The position numbers and the translations under genes are program-made. The notes under the pieces were generated by a model that saw only the letters and a list, made by a program, of their open reading frames with translations, made no database searches and was not told where the DNA came from. This document shows, in pieces, positions 10,137 to 20,017 of a stretch of DNA of 64,000 bases. Source of the DNA: Janthinobacterium sp. (GTDB taxonomy: Bacteria; Pseudomonadota; Gammaproteobacteria; Burkholderiales; Chitinibacteraceae). The number at the start of each line of letters is the position of its first letter. Position 1 is the first letter of the stretch. The stretch spans positions 169,988 through 233,987 of the forward strand of contig JANYCY010000095.1 of the NCBI GenBank assembly GCA_025360045.1. Direction: 5' to 3'.

Positions 10137-11318
10137 TCATACCTTAGTCGGGCAATACAAAACTGGCAACCGTATCGTAAACGAACTACCGATTCCAAGG
10201 GTAGAATTTACGCCAATCTCGCCACCTAAGCGAGCCAATAGGTTGCTAACAATGGCCAGCCCCAGCCCTGTTCCCTCTTTTCTGGTGGTAAAAAAAGGCT
10301 CAAATAAACGCTCTTGCACCTCCAAAGGCATCCCACATCCTTGGTCTACAACCTGCAACTCAATCATATTTTCCTGCTTGAGCAAAGAAAGACTAATCTC
10401 ACCTCCCTGCTTAGAGGCCAGCATGGCGTTATCAATCAGGTTAGTTACGCACCCCAATAGCTCTTTGTAGTTCGCGCTTACCACTAAATATTCATGATCT
10501 ACGGGTAAACTTAATGTGCACTGCATCTGGCTCGCTTGTAATTGCGGCTGCATGACAAGCTGCGCCTCTTGAAGTAAAGCAGATAATTTAACCGACTCCA
10601 ATGGCACATCATGCCCCCGCACAAAGCTCAACATATTTTGGATAAGCACTTCAAGATGCCTCAATCGTGCTAAATTTTTTTGCCCGAATTTCTGCCTATC
10701 GTTGTCACTTAATTGAGGCTTAGCTAAATGTGCCGAGTACAGCAGCGCTGTCGCTAAAGGGGTACGAAGCTGATGGGCAAGACCCGCCGCCATTTCGCCC
10801 ATTGCCGCAAGGCGTTTGTGTTGCGTTAATGCACGTTGTAGCTCCCATGTGTCGCTAATATCATGCAGCAGCATGATTTTTCCGTACTCGCCGGGCATGT
10901 CATTGACCACAATGCTAATGCGCCGCTCCCCTTGATGGGATTGCGACAACCATAAATCAGGCACATTGGTCGCTTGTAAACATGTTGCAGCATATTCCTG
11001 CCAAACACACCCAAGCTTGAGGGTTTGCATCATAAAATGGGCCGCAGGATTAAACTCCACCACCACCCCCTGCTCATTTAATTCCACTACACCGCCGGGC
11101 AAGCGTTCAAGCAATAGCGACAAGCGTCTAGACAAAGCCGCCTTCTCATCAAGTTCTCGCCGCAAATTGCCATTTGCAATTTCCAATTGCTCCGTTAAGG
11201 AAACAACTTGCTGCTGCAAATCCGCATAAGCAAGGCTAAGCTGATTCGATGCTTCAGTAAAAAGTGAAAAAGCGCTTTCTAACTCTCGGGGATCGATACT
11301 CTGCTTTTGATTGTCCAT
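10137..11318 (-). CDS. Soluble PAS sensor histidine kinase, FleS/FlrB-like
   Basis: A 393-residue kinase without membrane segments. Residues ~20-70 are a coiled coil, ~65-160 a PAS domain, ~167-235 a HisKA domain whose phospho-acceptor is H182 in EMAAGLAHQLRTPLATALLY, and ~265-390 a HATPase domain (N box NLIDNAML, then VVDQGCGMP and EGTGLGLAIV). The HQLRTPL H-box and overall size fit the FleS/FlrB group, which activates the sigma-54 regulator FleR/FlrC for mid-class flagellar genes. No FleR/FlrC gene is visible here, so the partner is elsewhere or unknown. AAGGA precedes the ATG. It lies upstream of the STAS gene on the same strand (85-base gap) and diverges from cheV. Confidence 0.85.
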   Translation of the reverse strand: MDNQKQSIDPRELESAFSLFTEASNQLSLAYADLQQQVVSLTEQLEIANGNLRRELDEKAALSRRLSLLLERLPGGVVELNEQGVVVEFNPAAHFMMQTLKLGCVWQEYAATCLQATNVPDLWLSQSHQGERRISIVVNDMPGEYGKIMLLHDISDTWELQRALTQHKRLAAMGEMAAGLAHQLRTPLATALLYSAHLAKPQLSDNDRQKFGQKNLARLRHLEVLIQNMLSFVRGHDVPLESVKLSALLQEAQLVMQPQLQASQMQCTLSLPVDHEYLVVSANYKELLGCVTNLIDNAMLASKQGGEISLSLLKQENMIELQVVDQGCGMPLEVQERLFEPFFTTRKEGTGLGLAIVSNLLARLGGEIGVNSTLGIGSSFTIRLPVLYCPTKV

Positions 11319-11554
11319 ATAACAGTATCCTTGTTGCTTTTTCGTTTTTACATTATAAAGTGACTAGACAGCAGGCAAAAACAATGCTCCACCCAAAAAT
11401 AGCTAGTAGTACAATTAATATTAGCGAAAGTTTATTTAGTACCGGTCTTACGGCTATAATTGCGATTCTTTTAGTATTTGTACAGCTGCCTCCTTAAATG
11501 TTCCATCCCAACACCGTCGGTTAAGAATACTTAAACGCAGCCTGGAGCCATTCC

Positions 11555-12505
11555 GTGTCTGACTTATTAAAAAATATTGATGCTCGCACAAAGCTTGCTG
11601 GAACCAACAAGCTTGAAATTCTTTTATTTACTCTCGGACAGGATGAACGCTCTGGCCGGCGGGAAAATTTTGCAATTAATGTGTTTAAAGTTCGTGAAGT
11701 GATGCGAACCCCAGAAATAACCAAAGCACCTGATATGCCCCCTTCTATCGAAGGCATGGTCAGCTTGCGAGGCACGCTTGTGCCGGTCATTGATCTGGCT
11801 CGCTATGCGGGTATTGCCACTACCAGCCGACCAGAAATCATGATCGTTTCAGAATACAACGGCCATACACAAGGATTTCTGGTTGAGGCCGTAGACACCA
11901 TATTGCGGCTTGATTGGTCGCAAATGCGCGTCCCACCTGACATGCTCATGTCACAAATGGGCGGTCTAGTTGTAGCCGTTACCGAGCTTGAAAATAACAA
12001 GCTCGTCATGATGATGGATGTAGAAAAAGTGCTCGCAGAATCGGTTCCCGGTTCAGACAAAATTGATCCAGACACATTAATTCAAGATGTTAGTCTCAAC
12101 AATAAAACAGTTTTTATTGCCGATGATTCTGTTGTCGCTCGCCGTCAAATCGAAATGACTTTAGATGCGATGCATATCAAGCATATATCTACGATTAATG
12201 GAAAACGGGCATGGGATGAATTACAGCGCATCGCCCAATCCGCAGATTTACAAGGCAAGGTAGTCAGAGATATCGTTCATTTGGTCTTGACTGATGTAGA
12301 AATGCCAGAAATGGACGGCTATATGCTCACTAAATTAATCAAAAGTGATCCCCGTTTTGCAGGCATTCCCGTTCTAATGCACTCGTCATTATCGGGAGCA
12401 TCGAATCAAAAGCTAGGGCAGTCCGTGGGTGTAGACGGCTATGTTGCCAAATTTGAAGCACACCGACTCTCTGAAGCAATTGCTAATTTCTTACTTAAAG
12501 AATAA
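11555..12505 (+). CDS. cheV: Chemotaxis protein CheV (first copy; CheW-receiver fusion)
   Basis: A 316-residue adaptor with a CheW domain (~1-165; NVFKVREVMRTPEITKAP, MVSLRGTLVPVIDL) fused to a receiver domain (~180-315; IADDSVVARRQIE, acceptor aspartate in LVLTDVEMPEMDGYMLTK, VAKFEA). CheV couples receptors to CheA like CheW, with phosphorylation of its receiver tuning adaptation. The start is a GTG with GGAG eight bases upstream. There is a short insertion GQDERSGRRENF in the first CheW strand that the second copy lacks. It is the first gene of the plus-strand block cheV-cheV-cheY-cheZ-cheA and diverges from the histidine-kinase gene across a ~235-base promoter region. Confidence 0.93.
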   Translation: MSDLLKNIDARTKLAGTNKLEILLFTLGQDERSGRRENFAINVFKVREVMRTPEITKAPDMPPSIEGMVSLRGTLVPVIDLARYAGIATTSRPEIMIVSEYNGHTQGFLVEAVDTILRLDWSQMRVPPDMLMSQMGGLVVAVTELENNKLVMMMDVEKVLAESVPGSDKIDPDTLIQDVSLNNKTVFIADDSVVARRQIEMTLDAMHIKHISTINGKRAWDELQRIAQSADLQGKVVRDIVHLVLTDVEMPEMDGYMLTKLIKSDPRFAGIPVLMHSSLSGASNQKLGQSVGVDGYVAKFEAHRLSEAIANFLLKE

Positions 12506-12650
12506 GAGCCAAAAATAACTAAGCAGGCAAAATGAACTCCCGCAGTTTACACACCGTAAATGAGGATTTTGAGCCACTATTAACGCAGTCAAACGTAGCG
12601 AGTTGTTATATCGCCTCGTTCGTATTAAAGATCAACAGCGGAGGTCATTC

Positions 12651-13589
12651 ATGTCCAGTAATTCGACCAATTTACTTGAAAGCATTGATGCGCGAACCAA
12701 GCTGGCTGGCTCCAATAAAATGGAAATCCTGCTGTTTACCTTAGGTACGCGTGAAATATTTGGTATCAATGTATTTAAAGTACGCGAAGTCTCTCAAACG
12801 CCAAAAATCACCAAAACACCCAATATGCCCCTAGGGGTTGAAGGCGTTCTTTCTTTGCGTGGTAATATCATCCCAGTTATTGCACTGGCAAAATTTGTAG
12901 CGACACAAGAAACACCATCGGCAGCAGCCACAAGCACGATGATTGTGACGGAGTTTTCTAAACATACTCAAGCATTCTTAGTTCATGAAGTGGATCGAAT
13001 TATCCGTGTTGATTGGGATAAAGTGCGAGCCCCAGAAACCATGCTGGCGGGTAATCAACAATTGATTACGGCACTGACTGAGTTACCGGATGGCAAACTC
13101 GTTTCCATTTTAGATGTTGAACAAATCTTAGCCAGTGTGATTGGCGAGCCTATCATCCCTGATTTACAGAAAGCTGCCATCAACCCAGAAACATTTATGT
13201 TTTTTGTGGATGATTCTATGGTTGCCCGCAAAGAGATCATCAGCGTGCTCGATAAAATTGGCGTGAAATACCATCAAGCCAATAATGGTCGAGAAGCTTG
13301 GGATAAATTGCAAAACTTAGCGAATCGCGCCACACATGACGGCGAGCGCCTACGCGACAAACTAAAAATGATTTTAGTCGATGCTGAAATGCCTGAAATG
13401 GACGGCTATGTTCTTACCAAACATATTAAGTCTGACACTCGTTTTCAAGGTATTCCTATCGTCATGCATTCATCCTTGTCCTCAAATGCAAATAGAGCAA
13501 TGGGAAGCAGTGTAGGTGTTGATGCATATGTGGCAAAATTCGACCCAGTCATTCTAGCCGATACCATCACCCCCTTATTGGTTGGTTAG
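12651..13589 (+). CDS. cheV: Chemotaxis protein CheV (second copy)
   Basis: A 312-residue CheW-receiver fusion paralogous to the preceding gene: NVFKVREVSQTPKITKTP, VLSLRGNIIPVIAL, then a receiver with FFVDDSMVARKEI, acceptor aspartate in MILVDAEMPEMDGYVLTK, and VAKFDP. The ATG at 12651 has GGAGG seven bases before it; the longer open frame starts 16 codons upstream without such a site. The two cheV genes share long identical stretches (for example the opening IDARTKLAG and EMPEMDGY) but differ enough to be an old duplication. Distinct roles, perhaps serving different receptor groups or the two CheA systems, are possible but not shown by sequence. Confidence 0.93.
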   Translation: MSSNSTNLLESIDARTKLAGSNKMEILLFTLGTREIFGINVFKVREVSQTPKITKTPNMPLGVEGVLSLRGNIIPVIALAKFVATQETPSAAATSTMIVTEFSKHTQAFLVHEVDRIIRVDWDKVRAPETMLAGNQQLITALTELPDGKLVSILDVEQILASVIGEPIIPDLQKAAINPETFMFFVDDSMVARKEIISVLDKIGVKYHQANNGREAWDKLQNLANRATHDGERLRDKLKMILVDAEMPEMDGYVLTKHIKSDTRFQGIPIVMHSSLSSNANRAMGSSVGVDAYVAKFDPVILADTITPLLVG

Positions 13590-13648
13590 TTTCATATTAA
13601 TAAAAACAAGCCGTTTACATATCAACTGTAAACGACATGGAGTAGCAC

Positions 13649-14038
13649 ATGGCAGATAGTAACCTGCGTATTTTAGTGGTGGACGACTTCTCCACAATGC
13701 GCCGTATTGTGCGTAACCTTTTGAAAGAGTTAGGCTTTTCAAATGTTGACGAAGCCGAAGATGGCCAAGTTGCTTTGCATAAGCTAAAGAATGGCTCTTT
13801 TGAATTTGTGGTTACCGATTGGAACATGCCTAACATGACAGGGATTGAGCTACTGCGCGCCATTCGTGCAGACGCCCAGCTCAAGCACCTACCCGTCATG
13901 ATGGTGACCGCTGAAGCAAAAAAAGAAAACATCATTGAAGCGGCTACGGCAGGCGCCAACGGATATATCGTAAAACCATTCACAGCCGCCACATTGGATG
14001 AAAAACTGAAAAAAGTTTTCGCCAATATGAGCAAGTAG
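13649..14038 (+). CDS. cheY: Chemotaxis response regulator CheY
   Basis: A 129-residue single receiver domain closely following the enterobacterial CheY pattern: [20 protein letters not shown], acceptor aspartate in [28 protein letters not shown] and [15 protein letters not shown]. Phosphorylated CheY binds FliM and reverses the flagellar motor. GGAG precedes the ATG. It lies 33 bases upstream of cheZ, whose product dephosphorylates it, and shortly before the second cheA, which is its expected kinase. This is the most probable motor-binding CheY of the window. Confidence 0.96.
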   Translation: MADSNLRILVVDDFSTMRRIVRNLLKELGFSNVDEAEDGQVALHKLKNGSFEFVVTDWNMPNMTGIELLRAIRADAQLKHLPVMMVTAEAKKENIIEAATAGANGYIVKPFTAATLDEKLKKVFANMSK

Positions 14039-14071
14039 AACAAGAACCCGACAGACGCACCGGAGGCGACT

Positions 14072-14869
14072 GTGAACGATCATGCACTAAATAGCGGAGA
14101 TTCCGCTGACCTAGAAGCACTATTCGATAGTATCGTTCATTCCAATCAGGATAGTGAACCCACAGAGCCTGCCCCAGCCAAGGTTGAAGCTAGCCCCGCT
14201 GCCGCCAGCTCTATGCCCACACTGACTGCCGAAGAATTAAATGATCCTGCACGCGCTATGTTTTCACATATTGGGCATTTAACTAGAAAACTGCACGATA
14301 CACTTAAAGAGTTAGGCCTAGATAAATCACTAGAAAAAGCAGCCACAGATATTCCTGATGCGCGTGATCGCCTTTCCTATATTGCTACACTCACTGAGCA
14401 AGCAGCAGATCGCACACTCAATGCTCTGGACGCGGCAAAACCTATCCAAGACAAAATAAGTGATGATGCAAAGGCCTTGGGCGGCCAATGGGACAAGCTG
14501 CTAGCAAACCAGTTATCCGTCGATGAATTTAAAGCACTGGTTGAAAAAACCAGAACACATTTAAATGAAACGGTGAAGGGCTCTGATCAAGTCAGCAGCA
14601 AGATGTTGGAAATCATGATGGCACAAGATTTCCAAGATCTAACTGGGCAAGTCATTAAAAAAGTACTCGATATGTCCAAGCAAATGGAAGCCCATTTAAT
14701 GGACTTCTTGCTGATGTTCTCCCCACAAGGTGGCACTAAAGTCGAAGGACTTAGACCAGAAGAGGAAGCATCACTACTCAATGGCCCGGTTATTAATCCT
14801 GAAGGCCGAACAGATATCGTTACAAATCAAGGCCAAGTCGACGACTTATTAGAAAGCTTAGGCTTCTAA
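14072..14869 (+). CDS. cheZ: CheY-P phosphatase CheZ
   Basis: A 265-residue, mostly helical protein. The catalytic helix carries MMAQDFQDLTGQVIKKVLDM, with the glutamine that positions water for attack on CheY-P. The extreme C-terminus VDDLLESLGF is the conserved CheY-binding peptide. Residues ~1-50 are a low-complexity acidic/alanine-proline region. The start is GTG with GGAGG six bases upstream (14062-14066). It lies between cheY and cheA and provides signal termination for the plus-strand system. Confidence 0.95.
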   Translation: MNDHALNSGDSADLEALFDSIVHSNQDSEPTEPAPAKVEASPAAASSMPTLTAEELNDPARAMFSHIGHLTRKLHDTLKELGLDKSLEKAATDIPDARDRLSYIATLTEQAADRTLNALDAAKPIQDKISDDAKALGGQWDKLLANQLSVDEFKALVEKTRTHLNETVKGSDQVSSKMLEIMMAQDFQDLTGQVIKKVLDMSKQMEAHLMDFLLMFSPQGGTKVEGLRPEEEASLLNGPVINPEGRTDIVTNQGQVDDLLESLGF

Positions 14870-14911
14870 ACGCCTTTTAATTGAATGAACGCAACCTTTG
14901 GGGGAGCGAAG

Positions 14912-16822
14912 ATGAGCACTGACTTTGGCGGCATGGAAGATCTGCTGCAAGATTTTTTAACAGAAGCGTCTGAGCTCCTGTCTGAAGTCGACAACAAGCT
15001 AGTCGAGCTTGAAAAACGACCTAATGATAAAAATCTTCTGAATGATATTTTCAGAGGATTTCACACGATTAAAGGTGGAGCAGGCTTTCTGAATGTGGAT
15101 GCAATGGTCAGATTATGCCATCGCACAGAAAATCTATTTGATAAGCTTCGCACGCTAGAACTCGTCCTCACTCCCGAAATTATGGACACGATCATGGCCG
15201 CCACAGGCGTGGTCCGTGATATGTTTGGCGCGCTAGCAAAGGGTGCGCTGCCTACAAATGCACCAGAAGAATTAATTGCAGCCCTTGATGCCGTACTCGA
15301 AGGCCGACCGCTCGAAACAGTGATTGCTCATGTTGCGCCTGTCGTAGCAACAGCCCCCCCAGCCTCTGCTGCTAGCGGCCCAGACTGGGATGAGCTTTAT
15401 AATGCCTTACTTGGCAAAGAAAATGCACCTAGCGCAGCTGCTATTGCGCCTACTAATGATACACAGCATGGGTCAGCAACCATGGAACAAGCAATCAGCG
15501 ATCCAATGAGTAGCTTAAAACCTGCCCCAGTCGTCGCCAAAGCGACTGCAGTGGTGGCCGCTCCTCAACAGCAACAGCAGCAACAACAACAAGTTGCCGC
15601 TGCGCCACAAGAAGCGACCATTCGTATTGATACAGTACGACTAGATCAAGTACTTAACTTGTCTGGTGAAATTGGCTTAACTAAAAATCGTCTAACCACC
15701 CTGCGCACCGACATTATGGCGGGCAAGATGGATAGTAATACCCTCAAAGCGATGGACGAGGCTATTAGCCAGCTCGACCTATTAGTGGGTGATTTACAAA
15801 ATGCGGTGATGAAGACCCGCATGCAGCCTATTGGCCGCCTCTTTCAAAAATACCCACGCTTAGCACGCGACTTAGCGCGTCAGTTGGGTAAAGATGTTGA
15901 GCTGGTGATTTCAGGCGAAGAAACTGAGCTAGATAAAACCATGCTAGAGGATTTGAACGATCCTCTGGTCCACTTGGTACGAAATGCGGTCGATCATGGC
16001 ATTGAAACCATGGAAGATCGCAAAACCAGCGGTAAGCCATCAAAAGCCATTGTGGAATTATCTGCCACCCAAGTTGGCGACCATATTCTGATCTCCATCA
16101 CGGATGATGGCCGAGGTATGCGTCCCGATGTGATCCGCAAAAAAGCCGTTGAAAAAGGCCTGATTGATGTCGAAACAGCCAATAGCCTAGACGACAAACA
16201 AAGCCTGCAGCTGATCTTTATGCCTGGTTTTTCAACCAAAGATCAAGTTTCCAGCGTGTCTGGTCGCGGTGTAGGGATGGATGTGGTGAAAACCAACATC
16301 CAAAGATTAAATGGCCGTATCGACATTCAATCGATTGTAGGTGAAGGCTCACGCTTTACTATTTCACTACCGCTGACACTCGCCATTTTGCCTGTCTTGG
16401 TTGTGCGCGTTTGCGATCAGCCTTTTGCCGTACCACTGGCCATGGTGCGAGAAATCATCCCAATCCGGCACGAACAAATTCAAGAAGTATCTGGTCGCGC
16501 CACAATTGTCGTACGAGATGAAATCCTTTCTGTACGATCTTTGGCCAGCTTACTCGGCTGGGAAGAGGTACAAATCCCTCAGTTTGGCGTACTGATGCAA
16601 TCTGCCGAGCACTCATTTATTCTGGCTGTTGATAGCTTTATTGGCCGAGATGATGTGGTTATTAAACCACTACAAAACATTCGGCCTAAAGGCGTTGCCG
16701 GTGCAACACTGTCAGGCGATGGCTCCGTTGTGTTAGTTCTGGATATGGAAGACCTGCTCGGCGCTGCTGATGCGGATAATTCTGCCATTCGCACTTCGCG
16801 TTTCCTTGAAAAAACCAGCTAA
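14912..16822 (+). CDS. cheA: Chemotaxis histidine kinase CheA (second, flagellar-type system)
   Basis: A 636-residue CheA. The Hpt domain (~1-120) has H51 in DIFRGFHTIKGGAGFLN; a conserved GPDWDELYNALLG element lies in the linker at ~157-170; nine consecutive glutamines (coded at 15566-15592 by mixed CAA/CAG) precede the dimerisation domain; the HATPase domain has HLVRNAVDHGIE, DDGRGM and GRGVGMDVV; the CheW-like domain is C-terminal. No typical CheY-binding P2 domain is obvious. The ATG at 14912 follows GGGGGAG; an upstream in-frame ATG nine codons earlier is less likely. Its place directly after cheY-cheZ and its domain plan match the polar-flagellum (Pseudomonas/Vibrio type) chemotaxis kinase. 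Confidence 0.95.
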   Translation: MSTDFGGMEDLLQDFLTEASELLSEVDNKLVELEKRPNDKNLLNDIFRGFHTIKGGAGFLNVDAMVRLCHRTENLFDKLRTLELVLTPEIMDTIMAATGVVRDMFGALAKGALPTNAPEELIAALDAVLEGRPLETVIAHVAPVVATAPPASAASGPDWDELYNALLGKENAPSAAAIAPTNDTQHGSATMEQAISDPMSSLKPAPVVAKATAVVAAPQQQQQQQQQVAAAPQEATIRIDTVRLDQVLNLSGEIGLTKNRLTTLRTDIMAGKMDSNTLKAMDEAISQLDLLVGDLQNAVMKTRMQPIGRLFQKYPRLARDLARQLGKDVELVISGEETELDKTMLEDLNDPLVHLVRNAVDHGIETMEDRKTSGKPSKAIVELSATQVGDHILISITDDGRGMRPDVIRKKAVEKGLIDVETANSLDDKQSLQLIFMPGFSTKDQVSSVSGRGVGMDVVKTNIQRLNGRIDIQSIVGEGSRFTISLPLTLAILPVLVVRVCDQPFAVPLAMVREIIPIRHEQIQEVSGRATIVVRDEILSVRSLASLLGWEEVQIPQFGVLMQSAEHSFILAVDSFIGRDDVVIKPLQNIRPKGVAGATLSGDGSVVLVLDMEDLLGAADADNSAIRTSRFLEKTS

Positions 16823-17084
16823 GTATGAATGATATTTGGGGCTGAACCATTGCCCCAAATATAAGCTGAACCTATTTTTTTGATGTAAATATCACCTAGC
16901 AGCCTATTGGACTTAGGCGGTTAAAGCGAAAGATCACATGATTAAGAGCAGATTGTCCCAGATCTGCAGTGCCTGCATTAGCTGCGACACATGGGCGAAA
17001 TATGGGCATATCAGGTGATTTTGCAGCCGACTAATGCCAAATCCGACAGGATGTTAGATATCGAGCACAGGGTGTTTCCAAAAT

Positions 17085-18305
17085 ATGACGCAAGACCACG
17101 CATTTATCGGACGACAGCCCATTCTTAATCGCCAACAAGAAATTATTGGCTATGAGCTATTGTTCCGACTAAACAAAGAAGCAGTAACAGCTAATTTCTC
17201 CAGTGATATGCAAGCTGGCACCAATGTACTGGTCAATACACTCAGTAATATGGGTACAGATTGGCTAGTTGGTAATAAGCTTGCCTTTATTAACGTCGCA
17301 GAATCAATGCTCGAAAGTAACTTTCTAGAGCTACTTCATCCAGAGCGCGTTATTTTAGAAGTCGTTGAAACAACAGAAGCAACCCCACAATTACTGGCCC
17401 GTTTACAAAGTTTAAAAGATCAGGGCTTTTCAATTGCATTAGATGACTTTGTTCTTAGCCCACAGACTGCACCCTTTTTAGAGTTTGCTGATTATATCAA
17501 GCTAGATATTCAGCTATTAGGCATGTCACAAGTCCCTGCCCTCTCCAAAGAATTACGCTGCTCTAAAGCGCTGCAAGTGGCTGAAAAAGTTGAAACAAAA
17601 GACGAATTCAAACAATGTATGGAGCTAGGCTTTGAATGTTTCCAAGGCTATTATTTTGCCCATCCTGAAACATTAGCAGCAAAAGTTATTAATCCAAGTT
17701 ATGCCAATATTCTTAATTTATTGAATATGTTGCGTAATAATGCGGAATTAAAAGATATTGAAAATGCGCTTAAACGCGACGTCGCCCTATCATTTAAATT
17801 ATTGCGTTATATTAATTCGGTTGGCTTTGGCTTATCTTGCGAAATTCAATCCTTCCGTCATGCAGTCACGATCCTTGGCTATCAAAAGCTCTATCGCTGG
17901 CTTACGCTGCTACTGGTGACGGCAGGCGCTGACAATGGCTCGCCACCTGCTTTATTAAAAACAGCGATTACCCGTGGTCGCCTCGTTGAATTACTGGGCT
18001 CGCATTTACTGGATGGGCAAGATCGAGACAATTTATTTATTGTCGGTGTGTTTTCATTGCTCGATGTCCTGCTCGATATGCCTATGGATAGAATCTTAGA
18101 AACACTGATTCTTCCAGAGAATGTCACCGATGCTTTGATGACCAGAACCGGTATTTATGGGCCCTTCTTAGCCCTTGCTGAGGCCTGTGAAGACCCAAAC
18201 ATGTCAGAAGTACCATTTCTTTGCGAGCAGCTGCAGCTCACGCCCGACATGCTGAATCGCTCGCATGTGCAAGCCCTGCAATGGGTTGAAGATTTAGGCG
18301 TGTAA
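17085..18305 (+). CDS. EAL-HDOD domain protein (catalytically degenerate EAL; CdgJ/YuxH-like)
   Basis: A 406-residue protein. The N-terminal half (~5-200) is EAL-like (FIGRQPILNRQQEIIGYELLF, IALDDF, YIKLD), but the canonical EAL triad reads ELL and several metal ligands are absent, so c-di-GMP hydrolysis is unlikely. The C-terminal half (~200-400) is an HDOD domain (LSFKLLRYINS, HAVTILGYQKLYRWL). EAL-HDOD proteins such as Vibrio CdgJ influence motility. It is 262 bases downstream of cheA, preceded by an AGGGTG site, and ends at a strong terminator shared with adk. The adjacency to the chemotaxis block suggests a motility role; this is inference. Confidence 0.88.
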   Translation: MTQDHAFIGRQPILNRQQEIIGYELLFRLNKEAVTANFSSDMQAGTNVLVNTLSNMGTDWLVGNKLAFINVAESMLESNFLELLHPERVILEVVETTEATPQLLARLQSLKDQGFSIALDDFVLSPQTAPFLEFADYIKLDIQLLGMSQVPALSKELRCSKALQVAEKVETKDEFKQCMELGFECFQGYYFAHPETLAAKVINPSYANILNLLNMLRNNAELKDIENALKRDVALSFKLLRYINSVGFGLSCEIQSFRHAVTILGYQKLYRWLTLLLVTAGADNGSPPALLKTAITRGRLVELLGSHLLDGQDRDNLFIVGVFSLLDVLLDMPMDRILETLILPENVTDALMTRTGIYGPFLALAEACEDPNMSEVPFLCEQLQLTPDMLNRSHVQALQWVEDLGV

Positions 18306-18318
18306 CTTTAATGCCCAC

Positions 18319-18350
18319 AAAAAAGCCGCGATTTTTTCGCGGCTTTTTTT
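18319..18350. terminator. Bidirectional intrinsic terminator between the EAL-HDOD gene and adk
   Basis: A hairpin with stem AAAAGCCGCGA / TCGCGGCTTTT and a T-rich loop, flanked by A-runs and T-runs on opposite sides. It can end the plus-strand chemotaxis transcripts and the minus-strand adk operon. Confidence 0.9.
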
Positions 18351-18377
18351 ATTCCTCCCAAAGGAAGAAATCACTGA

Positions 18378-19043
<666 letters not shown>

Positions 19044-19060
19044 CTAGTGGTTAATGTTTT

Positions 19061-19831
19061 TTAGATTTTAGATAAATGGGCAAAAGCATCACGTACACGC
19101 GCCAAATCTTCGGGGGTATCCACACCCGCAAGCGGAGCGTCAGCCGAAATGTGCACACCAATGCTGTAACCATGCCACAGCACGCGCAGTTGTTCCAGCG
19201 CTTCGATTGATTCGATGCAAGATGGCGACAGTTTTTGGTAAGTACGCAAAAATTCTGCTCGATAACCATAAATACCGATATGGCGTAGCGGTGTCAGCTC
19301 AGCAGGCAAAACCGTTAGCCCCTGCATAAATGTATCCCGGGGCCAAGGAATGGCCGCTCGGCTAAAGTACATCGCACGCTGTTTAGCATCCAAAACAACT
19401 TTCACTGTATTTGGATTCAAAAAATCGGCATGGCTGCTGATGGCGTGGCAAGCGGTTGACATCGCAAGGCTGCTATCTGCAATCAGCTTGGCAGCCACCG
19501 CATCAATCAGCGATGGATCAATTAAAGGCTCGTCACCCTGCACATTGACGACCACGGCATTATCCGGCAAGCCAAGAAAATCAATTGCCTCGGCCAAGCG
19601 ATCGGTGCCACTTGGGTGGTCGCTACGCGTCAATATGGCACGATAGCCTGCGGCCTCTACGGCCGATTTAATTTGCTCATCATCCGTGGCTACGCACACT
19701 AAGCTAGCCGATGATTTAAGCGTTTGCTCAATCACCCGCACTATCATCGGCTTTCCCCCAATATCAGCCAAAGGCTTATTGGGTAAGCGTGTCGATTTAA
19801 GCCGAGCAGGGATCAGTGCAATAAAACTCAC
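19061..19831 (-). CDS. kdsB: 3-deoxy-manno-octulosonate cytidylyltransferase (CMP-KDO synthetase)
   Basis: A 256-residue nucleotidyltransferase that activates KDO with CTP for lipopolysaccharide inner-core assembly. Motifs: [57 protein letters not shown] and [12 protein letters not shown]. The start is GTG (19831) and overlaps the stop of the Trm112-like gene as GTGA, indicating translational coupling. It belongs to an envelope operon with lpxK. Confidence 0.97.
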   Translation of the reverse strand: MSFIALIPARLKSTRLPNKPLADIGGKPMIVRVIEQTLKSSASLVCVATDDEQIKSAVEAAGYRAILTRSDHPSGTDRLAEAIDFLGLPDNAVVVNVQGDEPLIDPSLIDAVAAKLIADSSLAMSTACHAISSHADFLNPNTVKVVLDAKQRAMYFSRAAIPWPRDTFMQGLTVLPAELTPLRHIGIYGYRAEFLRTYQKLSPSCIESIEALEQLRVLWHGYSIGVHISADAPLAGVDTPEDLARVRDAFAHLSKI

Positions 19832-20010
19832 CGAACTTCTTCCAAGGCATCTAGCTCGCGTGCTTCTACTTGTAGCATGACTGGAATGCCATCTTTAATC
19901 GCAAAAGCTAAGCGATCGGCCTTGCAAATCAATTCTTGTTTACTTTTTTCATAAGTCAGCGGGCCTTTGCAGACCGGGCAAACTAAGATTTCTAGTAATT
20001 TTGCATCCAT
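19828..20010 (-). CDS. Trm112 family small zinc-binding protein
   Basis: A 60-residue protein beginning [18 protein letters not shown] with a CPVC knuckle and a third cysteine in LICKADRLA, then GIPVML. In bacteria this small protein commonly sits between lpxK and kdsB, as here; related Trm112 subunits activate methyltransferases, but its own bacterial role is not established. The ATG at 20010 is preceded by GTGAGAAAAAA; the frame could open five codons earlier at TTG. Its stop overlaps the kdsB start. lpxK ends 8 bases upstream. Confidence 0.92.
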   Translation of the reverse strand: MDAKLLEILVCPVCKGPLTYEKSKQELICKADRLAFAIKDGIPVMLQVEARELDALEEVR

Positions 20011-20017
20011 TTTTTTC

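Noticed and set aside
15566..15592. Glutamine run in the second CheA as a phase-variable tract
   Set aside because: The codons alternate CAA and CAG, and length change by three would not shift the frame; it is an ordinary flexible linker.
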